Source: Silvanigrella aquatica
Lineage (GTDB): Bacteria; Bdellovibrionota_B; Oligoflexia; Silvanigrellales; Silvanigrellaceae
Direction: 5' to 3'
Length of the DNA: 64,000 nucleotides
Assembly: GCF_001907975.1 (NCBI RefSeq)
Contig: NZ_CP017834.1
Location: 1,226,303 to 1,290,302, forward strand
Made by a program: the position numbers and the translations under genes. The notes under the pieces were generated by a model, which saw only the letters and a program-made list of their open reading frames with translations, ran no database searches and was not told the DNA's origin. This document shows positions 7,499-16,537 of the stretch, in pieces; within the stretch, counting starts at the first letter, position 1, and every line of letters starts with the position of its first letter.

Positions 7499-8443
7499 TT
7501 AAACACTGCTCAAAGCAATTTTACGTACTTCCAAATAAGCAGTATGAGCTGCTTTTAATGCCGCTTTTTCTTCTGTGGAAAGATCAATTTCAAAAACTTT
7601 TTCGGCTCCTTTATTTGTCAATTTAACAGGGACACACAGACAAGCGCCTTCTGAAATTCCATATTCTCCTTTGAGTTCAACGGAGCAAGGAAGAATGCGT
7701 CCTTGATTCAAAACAATACTTTCAACCATGGCTGTAACGCCAAATCCAGGAGCGACCCATGCCGATGTTCCGATAAGTTCGGTGAGTTCTGCTCCACCGC
7801 GTTTTGTTCTGTTGACGACATCGACAATTTGTTCTGCACTTAATAATTTATTTAAAGGAACTCCGCCTACTGTTGCGGTGCTAACGACAGGAACCATATC
7901 CTTGTCTGTATGTGCGCCTAAAACAATAGCTGAAACATCTTTAATGTGAACATTTAAGGCGCGCGCAATATTGCTCCGGAAGCGTGAGGAGTCGAGAACA
8001 CCAGACATTCCGATTACTCTTTCGCGTGGGAAGCTTGTTACTTTTTGTGCTACTGTCAGCATGGCATCCAAAGGATTGGAAACGAGAATTAAAATACAAT
8101 TAGGCGCATATTTTTTAACATTTTCGCATACTGTTTTAACTATTCCCGCATTAATGCCAACAAGTTCTTCACGAGTTTGTCCTGGTTTACGAGGAACTCC
8201 TGCTGTGATGACGACAACATCGGAATCTTGCATAAAAGAAGAGTCATCTGTTGATGTGAAGCTTGCGTTAAATCCTGCAAAAGCTCCGCCTTGTGCGAGA
8301 TCGAGAGCGCGGCCTTGAGCAACATTAGGTTTCAAATCGATAAGAACTAAATCGCCTAATTCTTTTTGTGCGCACCATTGTACAACAGCAGCACCCACAT
8401 TTCCACCCGATCCAACAACTGTAATTTTAGGTCTTTTTAGCAT
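7499..8443 (-). CDS. mdh: Malate dehydrogenase (LDH-like type)
   Basis: 314 residues from the ATG at 8443, chosen because GGAG lies seven bases upstream and the protein then starts MLKRPKITVVGSGGNVG. A longer frame to 8521 adds a non-conserved extension. The Rossmann motif is VGSGGNVG with Asp at the end of strand 2 (VLIDL), giving NAD preference. Substrate residues typical of malate dehydrogenases follow: the mobile-loop Arg in AGVPRKPGQTREELVGINAGI, VSNPLDAM, GVLDSSRFRSNIA, and the catalytic His in LGAHTDKDMVPV. It interconverts malate and oxaloacetate in the TCA cycle. It is probably monocistronic, with its own terminator and a 99-base gap to ubiE on the same strand. Confidence 0.9.
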   Translation of the reverse strand: MLKRPKITVVGSGGNVGAAVVQWCAQKELGDLVLIDLKPNVAQGRALDLAQGGAFAGFNASFTSTDDSSFMQDSDVVVITAGVPRKPGQTREELVGINAGIVKTVCENVKKYAPNCILILVSNPLDAMLTVAQKVTSFPRERVIGMSGVLDSSRFRSNIARALNVHIKDVSAIVLGAHTDKDMVPVVSTATVGGVPLNKLLSAEQIVDVVNRTKRGGAELTELIGTSAWVAPGFGVTAMVESIVLNQGRILPCSVELKGEYGISEGACLCVPVKLTNKGAEKVFEIDLSTEEKAALKAAHTAYLEVRKIALSSV

Positions 8444-8542
8444 TTTAAGGCTCCTCAATAAAGAAACAGATAATGAAACAAAATATACTCGTTTGGAATA
8501 ATGCTTGTTTTTTGGATTCAAAACAAGTTATTCTCAAATCTT

Positions 8543-9283
8543 TTAACTTTTTTTCACCGCTTTGAAAAGTCGTGTCGCACCTGCAAGCCAATTCGTTTGT
8601 TCTATTTCAACAAAACCAATTTCAGATAATATTTTTTTAAATTCATCGCCTTTTGGCATTGTAGAAACACTTTTAGGAAGATATTCGTATGCCGCCCTAT
8701 CAGAAATAAAACCGCCAATTTTTGGTAATATATTTTTAAAATAAAAATCAAATAATTTTGCAATCAATGTATTTTCAGATTGGAAAAACTCTAAAACAAA
8801 AAGAGTTCCTCCTGTTTTTAAAATACGATGAAATTCGCGCAGAGCCTGTTCTCTGTTATCTACGTTACGTAAGCCAAAGGAAATAGTCACACAGTCTGCA
8901 GAATGATTTGCTGCTGGTATTTTTTCTGCAGAAGCTTGAACAAATTGCACATCAGAATATTTTGCTTGTGCCCGTAATTTTGCTTGAGTCAGCATTCCTT
9001 CAGATATGTCAAAGCCAACAAATGTAGCATAATCTTTCCGCTTTGACTTTGCATTCAAGAGAACGTCACCAGTGCCACAAGCAATGTCGTATAAAACGCC
9101 CTTTTTTGTATGAATTTTAGGAAAAGAGGAAATCATTTTATTACGCCAGCGTGTGTCTTGTCCTGCAGAAAGAAGTCGATTTAGAAAGTCGTAGCGTTTT
9201 GAAATTTTATCGAACATAGATTGAATTTGAGTTGATTTCTCACTTAATATCATTTCTTTGCTTGAACTATTATTTGTTGACAT
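8543..9283 (-). CDS. ubiE: Ubiquinone/menaquinone C-methyltransferase UbiE
   Basis: 246 residues from the ATG at 9283 (GGAGAAAATA just before it). An in-frame ATG at 9298 is possible but less well placed. Family signatures are present: FDKISKRYDFLNRLLSAGQDTRWR at the N-terminus, the SAM-binding loop YDIACGTGDVLL, and FGLRNVDNREQALREFHRILKTGG. The enzyme methylates the quinone ring using S-adenosylmethionine. Whether the substrate is demethylmenaquinone, a ubiquinone precursor or both is not decided by sequence. The start overlaps the end of cobU by 14 bases, implying translational coupling. Confidence 0.93.
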   Translation of the reverse strand: MSTNNSSSKEMILSEKSTQIQSMFDKISKRYDFLNRLLSAGQDTRWRNKMISSFPKIHTKKGVLYDIACGTGDVLLNAKSKRKDYATFVGFDISEGMLTQAKLRAQAKYSDVQFVQASAEKIPAANHSADCVTISFGLRNVDNREQALREFHRILKTGGTLFVLEFFQSENTLIAKLFDFYFKNILPKIGGFISDRAAYEYLPKSVSTMPKGDEFKKILSEIGFVEIEQTNWLAGATRLFKAVKKS

Positions 9284-9941
9284 TATTTTCTCCAACAAGA
9301 GGATCTTTATTTAATTCTGTAAAAATAAAATTTTCATCCACAATTCCCATAGGACAAAAACCATTTATGAAATTTTGTGACATATTTTTTAAAAGAAGAT
9401 GTTGTCCTGCAATACTAAATGTGATGCATTGTGCCAAGGAACCTACGGCTAAATTCATATTTCCTAATGCTTCACGAAAAATACGTCCACTTTCCGATCC
9501 AGGAATCACACCTTCTCCCACTTCATTGGAAACGACAAGCACAGGACATGATAAAATTTTCAATTGATTTATAAAGTGCTGTGTTTCATTTTCAAGATGT
9601 TTCAATAATTGAAAGGGAGAATAATTTTGAATGTTAAGCGCCATTTGCCAACCCATCCATAGGGTAAGGCAGTCAACTAATAAAACTTCGGTTTTTTGTT
9701 CTTCGCAATATTTGACAACTTCTTCAAGGGGCACAGGGTGTTCTATTGTTTTCCAGTGCTCGGGGCGTCGTGCGCGGTGATTTTGAATGCGAAATTCCCA
9801 CTCAGGAGATTTTTCAACGAGACCTCCCGTCGCGTAGTAAACAACATGATGCCATTTTTTCGCGCAATTTTCGGCGAAAAGACTTTTACCTGATTGACCA
9901 CCACCTAGAAAGAGAGAAATCTTAAATTTATTTTCTTGCAT
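9270..9941 (-). CDS. cobU: Adenosylcobinamide kinase / guanylyltransferase
   Basis: 223 residues. P-loop GGGQSGKS at residues 13-20, then NHRARRPEHWKTIEHP (the phosphorylated-His region of CobU/CobP), LLVDCLTLWMGW (Walker-B-like), and VVSNEVGEGVIPGSESGRIFREALGNMNLAVG, all diagnostic of the family. It phosphorylates adenosylcobinamide and transfers GMP to it in the lower-ligand assembly of vitamin B12. No other cobalamin gene is in the window, so it likely supports salvage, feeding the B12-dependent methionine synthase encoded near 20.5-24.0 kb. ATG 9941 is preceded by AGGAAT. It lies directly after the cyclase-like gene with one base between them. Confidence 0.92.
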   Translation of the reverse strand: MQENKFKISLFLGGGQSGKSLFAENCAKKWHHVVYYATGGLVEKSPEWEFRIQNHRARRPEHWKTIEHPVPLEEVVKYCEEQKTEVLLVDCLTLWMGWQMALNIQNYSPFQLLKHLENETQHFINQLKILSCPVLVVSNEVGEGVIPGSESGRIFREALGNMNLAVGSLAQCITFSIAGQHLLLKNMSQNFINGFCPMGIVDENFIFTELNKDPLVGENNVNK

Positions 9942-9942
9942 A

Positions 9943-10935
9943 TTAATTCCTATTTAATTTTAGAAATTGTATGATAGTTTCTCCTAAATTCGCAATCATT
10001 TCGTAAGAAATAATATGTGGAGTGTCATTTTTAGTATGCCATTCGTCAATATTATTCCAATCAATGATGTGGAGCAGTGGTGTATTTAAGGAAAGAAAAG
10101 GAGTGTGATCATCTTCCATCATAAATGCAACTTGTTTTATATCTACATTTTTTGCAGAATTGACAAATTTTTCTCCCAGATTTTCATCGGAACCTTGTGT
10201 AATAGATAATTTTTGGTTTTTGTGTCCTATCATATCTAAAATGAGAATTAAATTAATAGGATATTTTTCATAATAAAGAAGATTGTTTTTTTGTTGCAGG
10301 ATTTTTTCTGCAAAGTGTCTTGATCCATATAAATTATCTTGTAAATTTATTTTAAATTTTCCTTCATTCCAATCTTTTAAAAAAGCTTCCTCTCCATCGA
10401 AAAAACTTAAAATAATATTGCAAGATCCCCAGCTTTCCTTGTTGAATTTTGTTTTTTTCAATACGCGCGCAAGTTCCATCATGAGAACAGTGGATGATCC
10501 TCCATCATTAGCACCCACAAAGCGCAATTCTTTGAAGTATTTTGTGTCGTAATGTCCTCCAATCACAATGGAACATTTAGAGTTTTTATTTTGAATAGCA
10601 ATAATATTTTTACCCACAACCTGTTTTTTTTGCGGCGCCTTTTTCAAGGTACCCCCAAATTCTACGGCTTCAAAATTTGGAATTGTTGCTTGAAAGGGAA
10701 TTTCTTTTGCTTCCCAACCAAATTTATTTAAAGTTTGCCTTAAATCTGAAGCTATCTTAGATTGACTTTGGGATCCCATAGGGTGGGGTTCTGCTGTAAA
10801 CCACGTCATGCTTTTTTGCAGATTTTCAGTTGAAAAACTTGCAGAGTTTTGAAATGACAAAGGTGCGCTAAAGGCTTTTATAGTAACAACAAGCCCAAAA
10901 TAAATAATTGTCCAAAAACATGAGGTTCGTTTCAC
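9943..10935 (-). CDS. Secreted M28-family glutaminyl-peptide cyclotransferase-like enzyme
   Basis: 330 residues from a GTG at 10935, chosen because AGGAG lies ten bases upstream and the protein then starts MKRTSCFWTIIYFGLVVTIKAFSA, a good Sec signal peptide. An ATG at 10956 lacks a ribosome site. Zinc and catalytic motifs of glutaminyl cyclases are all present: GGHYDTK, GANDGGSS, FFDGEEAF, LILDMIG, EDDHTPFL and WHTKNDTP. Such enzymes cyclise N-terminal Gln of exported proteins or peptides to pyroglutamate, while some relatives are aminopeptidases. The DDHxPFL and WHTxxDTP motifs favour cyclase activity. It heads the operon QC-cobU-ubiE. Confidence 0.87.
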   Translation of the reverse strand: MKRTSCFWTIIYFGLVVTIKAFSAPLSFQNSASFSTENLQKSMTWFTAEPHPMGSQSQSKIASDLRQTLNKFGWEAKEIPFQATIPNFEAVEFGGTLKKAPQKKQVVGKNIIAIQNKNSKCSIVIGGHYDTKYFKELRFVGANDGGSSTVLMMELARVLKKTKFNKESWGSCNIILSFFDGEEAFLKDWNEGKFKINLQDNLYGSRHFAEKILQQKNNLLYYEKYPINLILILDMIGHKNQKLSITQGSDENLGEKFVNSAKNVDIKQVAFMMEDDHTPFLSLNTPLLHIIDWNNIDEWHTKNDTPHIISYEMIANLGETIIQFLKLNRN

Positions 10936-10936
10936 T

Positions 10937-11710
10937 ATGCATTTACTCCTATGCAATGATGATGGCTATAAAGCTAAAGGTATCAGGGTGTTAGCAAAGT
11001 ACCTAAGTTCACTCGGTCATAAAATAACAGTTGTTGCCCCAAATGGCGAACGCAGTGCGCAATCCCACGCCATGACGTTTTATCATCCTCTACGTGTCCG
11101 TCTCGTTGCAGAAGGTGTTTATGCTGTGGACGGCACTCCTGCAGACTGCGCTGCTTTAGGCCTTCACAAAATTTTAGCTGAGAATCCGCCCGACTTTGTG
11201 GTTTCGGGTATCAATCATGGACTCAATGTGGGAATTGATGTGAACTACAGTGGTACGGTGGGTGCTGCGACCGAAGCCGCTCTTATGGGTTTTAAAGCGA
11301 TTGCTATTTCGGCAGACAGTGAAGATCTCGAAGGGGAAGAGCTGGAAGCCGTTTTTCTAAAAGCAGCAAAAATTGTGGGAGAAGTTTTAGAAAAATCCCA
11401 TATTCTAGAGTGGCCGAAGTTAGAGGTCTTAAATATCAATGTTCCGAAACAAGCAAATGAAATCACTTTGGCAGAGTGCGGTGGAGAGTCTTTGTATGTA
11501 CCTCATATTGAGGAGCTGTCTTCGCGCTATAAAAAGAATTTAAAAATATATTTAATTGGCGGTCTTTCGCGCCATGAACCTAAAGATATGTCTCAAGATG
11601 TTTCTTTAATTCGTAGCAATAAAGTAACATTAAGTTTTGTTAAAGCAAAACAAAGCAGTTCTGAGAGTAATAAAAATTTAGAAATTTTGATTGGTAAAAT
11701 TAAGTTATGA
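10937..11710 (+). CDS. surE: 5'-nucleotidase SurE
   Basis: 257 residues. MHLLLCNDDGYKAKGIRVLAKYL has the metal-binding N-D-D motif at the very start, followed by VAPNGERSAQSHAMT, VDGTPADC and VSGINHGLNVGIDVNYSGTVGAATEAALMG, the full SurE signature. It dephosphorylates nucleoside monophosphates and short polyphosphates, with a stationary-phase survival role in model bacteria. The start codon lies one base from the divergent GTG of the cyclase-like gene, and GAGG sits about 12 bases upstream. The stop overlaps the next gene's ATG by four bases (ATGA). Confidence 0.95.
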   Translation: MHLLLCNDDGYKAKGIRVLAKYLSSLGHKITVVAPNGERSAQSHAMTFYHPLRVRLVAEGVYAVDGTPADCAALGLHKILAENPPDFVVSGINHGLNVGIDVNYSGTVGAATEAALMGFKAIAISADSEDLEGEELEAVFLKAAKIVGEVLEKSHILEWPKLEVLNINVPKQANEITLAECGGESLYVPHIEELSSRYKKNLKIYLIGGLSRHEPKDMSQDVSLIRSNKVTLSFVKAKQSSSESNKNLEILIGKIKL

Positions 11711-12774
11711 TTTATGATAAAAATTGGGCACGGGAATTATCTCAAGGGCTTATTAATATAGAGCAATTAAAATCGAAAGAAATAATTTCTGCAAATGAAG
11801 TCCACTCGTTGAAATCTGTTAAAGATAATTTTGATATTCGTGTGCCACATATTTTTGTTAAACAAATTCAAAATGAAAATTATGTTTTAAAAAAACAGTT
11901 TGTCCCTCATTCCAACGAATTGATTTTTTTGCCCGAAGAATTAGACGATCCTATTGGTGATGAGCGCTGGACGCCGGTTGAGGGTATAACTCACAGATAT
12001 CCTGATCGTGTTTTATTTAAAGTCACTTATATGTGTGCTTCTTATTGTCGCTTTTGTTTTAGGCGATATAAAGTTTCAAATTCCGAAAATAATTTGGATC
12101 AAAATCATTTTGAAAAAGCATTTGACTATATAAAGTCGAATAAAAATATTTGGGAAGTTATATTTACAGGGGGAGATCCTCTTACTTTAACAGATAAAGC
12201 TTTGCAAAATATAATGGTAAAAATGTCTTCTATTGAGCATGTAAAAATAATCCGTTTTCATTCGCGTATTCCTTCTGTGTTACCTTCACGCATTAATAAA
12301 TCTTTAATTGAAATTTTAAAGGAATCTAAAAAAACAGTTTGGATTGCGGCACATATTAATGCGGCAGAAGAGTTTACCGACGAAGCCCAAAGAGCTCTCG
12401 CAATGCTCATTGATAACGGTATTCCTGTTTTATTACAATCTGTCTTATTAAAAGATATTAATGACAAACCCGAGAAACTCATATCTTTATTAAAAACTGC
12501 AATTGAAAATAGAGTAAAACCCTATTATTTGCATTATCCTGATTTAGCTAAGGGAACAGATCACTTTCGCGTTCCACTCAAGGAAGCTATTGCGCTTGTC
12601 AAAGGGTTAAGAGGTAAAATCTCGGGGCTGTGTATTCCCCAATTTATTATCGATATTCCTGGTGGCGAAGGTAAAATTGCAATAAATGCACATACAGCTA
12701 AAGAACTTGACAATCATATTTGGCAATTTGAAAGCCCTTTAACCGGATCTTTAATTCAAGTAAAATATCCGTAA
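11707..12774 (+). CDS. Lysine 2,3-aminomutase-family radical SAM enzyme
   Basis: 355 residues. The radical SAM cluster motif is CASYCRFCFRRYKVS, followed by VIFTGGDPLTL (SAM-binding GGE-like region). The C-terminal part PYYLHYPDLAKGTDHFRVPLKEA and SGLCIPQFIIDIPGGEGK carries the PLP-binding lysine (PGGxGK) and both Asp positions that hold the epsilon-amine of lysine in classical lysine 2,3-aminomutase. This fits LAM better than EpmB, which lacks PGGxGK, although the protein is shorter than clostridial LAM (about 416 residues). It would convert lysine to beta-lysine, used as an osmolyte, for EF-P modification or in natural products. No EF-P or EpmA gene is in view. ATGA overlap couples it to surE. 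Confidence 0.82.
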   Translation: MIYDKNWARELSQGLINIEQLKSKEIISANEVHSLKSVKDNFDIRVPHIFVKQIQNENYVLKKQFVPHSNELIFLPEELDDPIGDERWTPVEGITHRYPDRVLFKVTYMCASYCRFCFRRYKVSNSENNLDQNHFEKAFDYIKSNKNIWEVIFTGGDPLTLTDKALQNIMVKMSSIEHVKIIRFHSRIPSVLPSRINKSLIEILKESKKTVWIAAHINAAEEFTDEAQRALAMLIDNGIPVLLQSVLLKDINDKPEKLISLLKTAIENRVKPYYLHYPDLAKGTDHFRVPLKEAIALVKGLRGKISGLCIPQFIIDIPGGEGKIAINAHTAKELDNHIWQFESPLTGSLIQVKYP

Positions 12775-12787
12775 AGGAGATATGACT

Positions 12788-13591
12788 ATGAGTTTATTGG
12801 AAGGAATATTTGAAGATAACGAAATATCTTTAAAAGATAAAGTGGCTTTGGTAACAGGTGCCAGCTCAGGAATAGGACTTGCCACAGCAGCTTGGTTGGC
12901 TCGCGAAGGGGCACATCTTATATTACTTGCGCGTAGAAAAGAAAAACTTGAAATTTTAAAACAGGAATTGGTAAAACAATTTGCTTCAGTCAAAATAAAA
13001 ATCATAGCAGAAAATATTTGTAACCCAAATATTTTAAAAATACTCGAGCAAGAACAATCTCTAAATATTGATATCTTAATTAATAATGCGGGTTTAGCTA
13101 GTGGACGCGATTCCGTTATCGATTTAAAAGACGAAGATTTAATCGAAATGATGGAAACAAATGTGACGTCACTCTTTCGCCTGACAGCCGCTGTGGCGCG
13201 CAATATGGTTGAAAAGGGTTCGGGTCATATTGTGAATTTAGGAAGCATTGCAGGGCATTATACCTATGAAGGGGGCTCCGTTTATTGCGCTTCCAAATTT
13301 GCCGTACGTGCTTTTACAGAGTCTTTAAGACAGGAAATGCACGATAAAAATGTAAGAGTTTCGCTCGTTTCACCGGGGATGGTAAAAACCGATTTCAGTT
13401 TGGTGCGTTTTAAAGGGGATAGTAAAATGGCAGAAGGCGTTTATCATGGGGTAGACAGTTTAACTTCTGCTGATGTGGCGCGGCTAATTATAAAGACGTT
13501 AAAAGAACCTGCCCACGTGAATTGGAATGAAGTCGTGATATTACCTACCGTGCAAAGCCCTGTTACTTATAAAGTGAAACGAAACTTTTGA
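12788..13591 (+). CDS. Short-chain dehydrogenase/reductase (YdfG-like)
   Basis: 267 residues from ATG 12788. AAGGAG at 12774-12779 is ideally spaced for this ATG and too close for the ATG at 12782. It is a classical SDR: cofactor loop TGASSGIG, ARRKEKLE (Arg after strand 2, suggesting NADP), INNAG, catalytic Ser in NLGSIAGHYTYEGG, and Y-x-x-x-K in YCASK, then SPGMVKTDF. The sequence resembles the serine/3-hydroxy-acid dehydrogenase subgroup (YdfG). It follows the aminomutase gene by 13 bases in the same operon. Substrate is unproven. Confidence 0.85.
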   Translation: MSLLEGIFEDNEISLKDKVALVTGASSGIGLATAAWLAREGAHLILLARRKEKLEILKQELVKQFASVKIKIIAENICNPNILKILEQEQSLNIDILINNAGLASGRDSVIDLKDEDLIEMMETNVTSLFRLTAAVARNMVEKGSGHIVNLGSIAGHYTYEGGSVYCASKFAVRAFTESLRQEMHDKNVRVSLVSPGMVKTDFSLVRFKGDSKMAEGVYHGVDSLTSADVARLIIKTLKEPAHVNWNEVVILPTVQSPVTYKVKRNF

Positions 13592-13769
13592 AAATTGCGC
13601 GTTTATAAAGTTTTAAATAACCAAGTAAGATGCTAATGTTATTAGGCTTTAAATATTTTATTATTTTAATCTTTAATTTATTCATTAAATACCGAAAACA
13701 TACTAATCTTAAAGTCCTTCGTTTTGATTTTAAGATATATTTTATTTTTAGAATTTTAAAAGAGGAACT

Positions 13770-14507
13770 ATGAAATCATTTTTAAAATTCATATTAGCAC
13801 TATGTGCATTAAATATAAATCAAGCCATAGCAGATTCAAAACCTACTTATGTTATTGGTGTCGAAAATATCACATATGATCCCTATTATACAGTTAAAGA
13901 AAATGGAGAGTATGGTGCTTTTGCGAGAGATATTTTTGATCTTTTTGCGAAAAAAAGTAACATTCAGTTCAAGTATGAACCAATGCCCGTTGCGCGTTTA
14001 TTTAAAGAATATTTGGGCGGTGGTTTAGACTTCAAATATCCTGATTCTAGTTTATGGATGAGTGAAGGAAGAAAAAATAAAAATATAATATATTCTGATA
14101 ATGTTGTAGAGTATATTGATGGTGCTATTATTAAAGCAGAAAATAAAAATAAAGATATTTCATTTATTAAAAAGCTAGGAACAATTCGTGGTTTTGAAGT
14201 AGGTGAATATAAGAAAAGACAAATTCAAATTGAAGAAAGTTCAAATATTCCAGAATTAATTGACAAGCTAGATAATAATAAAATTGATGCTGTTTTTTTT
14301 AATGTAGCTGTCGCTTTAAATTATGTTAATAGAAATAAATATTTTAAAAATAAATTTATATTTAAAAAAGAATATCCCTATTTGCATGATTATTATAGAT
14401 TATCTACTATGAAGCATAAAGATGTGATTGATAAGTTCAACTTATTTTTAAAGAAAAATATAAAAGAAATCAATGAGATGAAAAAGAAAAATAAAATAAT
14501 TTTTTGA
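13770..14507 (+). CDS. Periplasmic solute-binding protein, SBP_bac_3-like
   Basis: 245 residues with a Sec signal peptide (MKSFLKFILALCALNINQAIA). The remainder has the two-lobe amino-acid-binding protein pattern: YVIGVENITYDPYYTVKENGEYGAFARDIFDLFAKK at the start of lobe 1, and LIDKLDNNKIDAVFFNVAVAL typical of lobe 2. No permease or ATPase genes adjoin, so it may serve a transporter elsewhere or act as an orphan sensor. GAGGAA precedes the ATG, and a strong terminator follows. The ligand-contact Arg/Asp pair usual for amino-acid binders is not obvious, so amino-acid binding is not certain. Confidence 0.72.
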   Translation: MKSFLKFILALCALNINQAIADSKPTYVIGVENITYDPYYTVKENGEYGAFARDIFDLFAKKSNIQFKYEPMPVARLFKEYLGGGLDFKYPDSSLWMSEGRKNKNIIYSDNVVEYIDGAIIKAENKNKDISFIKKLGTIRGFEVGEYKKRQIQIEESSNIPELIDKLDNNKIDAVFFNVAVALNYVNRNKYFKNKFIFKKEYPYLHDYYRLSTMKHKDVIDKFNLFLKKNIKEINEMKKKNKIIF

Positions 14508-14523
14508 ATGATATTCTTAAATT

Positions 14524-14565
14524 AAAAGAGAGAGTTTTTACTTAAAACACTCTCTCTTTTTTTTT
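14524..14565 (+). terminator. Rho-independent terminator
   Basis: AAAGAGAGAGT pairs with ACTCTCTCTTT, the inner TTTTA/TAAAA extends the stem past one bulged C, and a run of nine to ten T follows. It ends the solute-binding protein transcript. It also lies between convergent genes, though the minus-strand U-tract is weaker. Confidence 0.9.
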
Positions 14566-14580
14566 AATATATCTGTTACG

Positions 14581-15558
14581 TTAAACTGCTTTCAAACAAC
14601 TTGTTTTGGATCCATTATTTAGCGTTTTTAATTGAGGCTCAATTTCTGCGCATTGGAAGTCTGCAATTGGGCAACGAGTACGAAAACGGCAGCCACTAGG
14701 CGGATTAATGGGAGAGGGAAGATCTCCTTGTAAAATTTGCACAACCTTATTTTTTTCGAGCTCGGGATCGGGAATAGGCACGGCCGATAAAAGCGCTTTA
14801 GTATAAGGATGCTGTGGATTTTTATAGATTTGATCACGGGTCCCAATTTCTACTGGTTTTCCGAGGTACATCACCATAATGCGATCGCTAATATGTTTCA
14901 CAACACTCAAATCGTGAGCAATAAATATAAGAGTTAATCCTAAATCGCGCTGTAATTTTTTAAGTAAGTTTACAATTTGGGCTTGAATAGAGACGTCTAA
15001 AGCACTGACAGGTTCATCACAAACAATGATTTTAGGATTGAGAATGAGGGCTCTGGCAATACCAATACGTTGGCATTGTCCTCCAGAAAACTCGTGAGGA
15101 TAACGATTGATATGCTCGGGAATGAGACCCACAAGGTTCATTAGATTTCTTATTTTTCCTTTAACTTCTTCTTTAGATAAGCCAGGATAAAATGTTTTTA
15201 GAGGTTCTGCAATAATTTCTCCTGCGGTCATACGGGGGTTGAGGGAAGCCAAAGGATCTTGGAAAATCATTTGAATGTCTTTACGGGCATCACGCATTTT
15301 TTGGTGATCAAGTTTTAGAATTTCTTTACCCAATAAAGTTACATTCCCTTCGGTTGCGGGTAACAAACGCATAATAGCTCTTGCAAGTGTTGATTTCCCG
15401 CATCCTGATTCGCCCACAACACCCAGTGTTTCTCCTTTATGAATATCAAAACTCACACCATCAACAGCTTTTAAAGTCACTTTTTTAAACCAAGATCCTT
15501 TTTTAGCAATAGGAAAATGTACCTTTAAATTTTCAACAGATAAAATAGGTTGGTTCAT
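14581..15558 (-). CDS. oppF: Oligopeptide ABC transporter ATP-binding protein OppF
   Basis: 325 residues from the ATG at 15558 (AGGTGAG upstream, overlapping the oppD stop as ATGA). A longer frame to 15633 would run inside oppD and is not conserved. Walker A GESGCGKSTL, signature FSGGQCQRIGIARAL, Walker B IIVCDEPVSALD and switch His in IAHDLSVV are intact. The C-terminal oligopeptide/dipeptide transporter extension with cysteines (GCRFRTRCPIADFQC) is present, a segment that binds an iron-sulfur cluster in some relatives. It pairs with OppD to energise import. Confidence 0.93.
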   Translation of the reverse strand: MNQPILSVENLKVHFPIAKKGSWFKKVTLKAVDGVSFDIHKGETLGVVGESGCGKSTLARAIMRLLPATEGNVTLLGKEILKLDHQKMRDARKDIQMIFQDPLASLNPRMTAGEIIAEPLKTFYPGLSKEEVKGKIRNLMNLVGLIPEHINRYPHEFSGGQCQRIGIARALILNPKIIVCDEPVSALDVSIQAQIVNLLKKLQRDLGLTLIFIAHDLSVVKHISDRIMVMYLGKPVEIGTRDQIYKNPQHPYTKALLSAVPIPDPELEKNKVVQILQGDLPSPINPPSGCRFRTRCPIADFQCAEIEPQLKTLNNGSKTSCLKAV

Positions 15559-16520
15559 AAGCTCACCTCTAAGTAACATGCTTTTTTCAAATCTTTTCCA
15601 AAACTGAGCAAAGGTGGGGGAGATTGCAAACATTTTTCGTTGGCATGTTCACACCTTTCTTGAAAAGGGCATCCCTTCGGCAAATTTAATAAACTAGGCG
15701 GATTTCCTGGAATAGTAGGGAGATCGCCGTAGTTTTCGTCGGTGAGACGTGGAATGGAACGCAATAGACCTTTAGTATAAGGATGTTGCGGAGTATAAAA
15801 AATATGATTTACAGGTCCATATTCCATTGTTCTGCCTGCATACATTACCATGACATTATCACAAATTCCGGCAACTACGCCTAAGTCGTGCGTAATGATG
15901 ACAATAGCCGTTCCCAGGTCTTTTTTTAGCTCACGAAGTAATGTAACAATTTGCGCTTGTACCGTAACATCCAGTGCTGTCGTAGGCTCATCTGCAATGA
16001 GCAAATCGGGTTTGCAAAGCAAACTCATGGCAATCATCACGCGTTGGCGCATACCACCTGAAAACTCATGAGGATACATGTCAATGCGATTTTGGGCATC
16101 GGGAATTTTAACCATATCCAACATTTTAATGGATTCATTTTTGGCACTTTGGTAGCTCATGTTTTTATGAAACATAAGCACTTCTGTCATTTGTTTTGAA
16201 ATTCGTAAATAGGGATTGAGCGATGTCATGGGATCTTGAAAAATCATTGAAATTTTATCACCACGAATTTTATTTAATTCTTGTTGTGGCATACCAATTA
16301 ATTCATTCCCATTAAATTTAACACTTCCTGAAGTTTTGCCATTTTGCGCTAATAAACCCATAATACCAAGCACAAGTTGGCTTTTTCCAGAACCAGACTC
16401 ACCCACAATTCCTAAAGCTTCTCCTGCATTTAAGGAAAGACTAATTCCATTTACAGCTTTAATGGCACCATCTGGAGTTGCGAAAGAAACATTTAAGTTG
16501 TTTACACTCAATAAAGTCAT
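15555..16520 (-). CDS. oppD: Oligopeptide ABC transporter ATP-binding protein OppD
   Basis: 321 residues. Walker [12 protein letters not shown]-loop [13 protein letters not shown], signature [15 protein letters not shown], Walker [13 protein letters not shown], and the C-terminal [15 protein letters not shown] extension. GGAG precedes the ATG by seven bases. It lies between oppC and oppF with tight spacing on both sides, so it is part of the single oppABCDF transcript. Confidence 0.93.
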   Translation of the reverse strand: MTLLSVNNLNVSFATPDGAIKAVNGISLSLNAGEALGIVGESGSGKSQLVLGIMGLLAQNGKTSGSVKFNGNELIGMPQQELNKIRGDKISMIFQDPMTSLNPYLRISKQMTEVLMFHKNMSYQSAKNESIKMLDMVKIPDAQNRIDMYPHEFSGGMRQRVMIAMSLLCKPDLLIADEPTTALDVTVQAQIVTLLRELKKDLGTAIVIITHDLGVVAGICDNVMVMYAGRTMEYGPVNHIFYTPQHPYTKGLLRSIPRLTDENYGDLPTIPGNPPSLLNLPKGCPFQERCEHANEKCLQSPPPLLSFGKDLKKACYLEVSL

Positions 16521-16537
16521 ACATGTACTCCAAATAA

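Noticed and set aside
14628-14846. 72-codon frame inside oppF
   Set aside because: It is an out-of-frame shadow of the oppF C-terminal coding sequence on the same strand.
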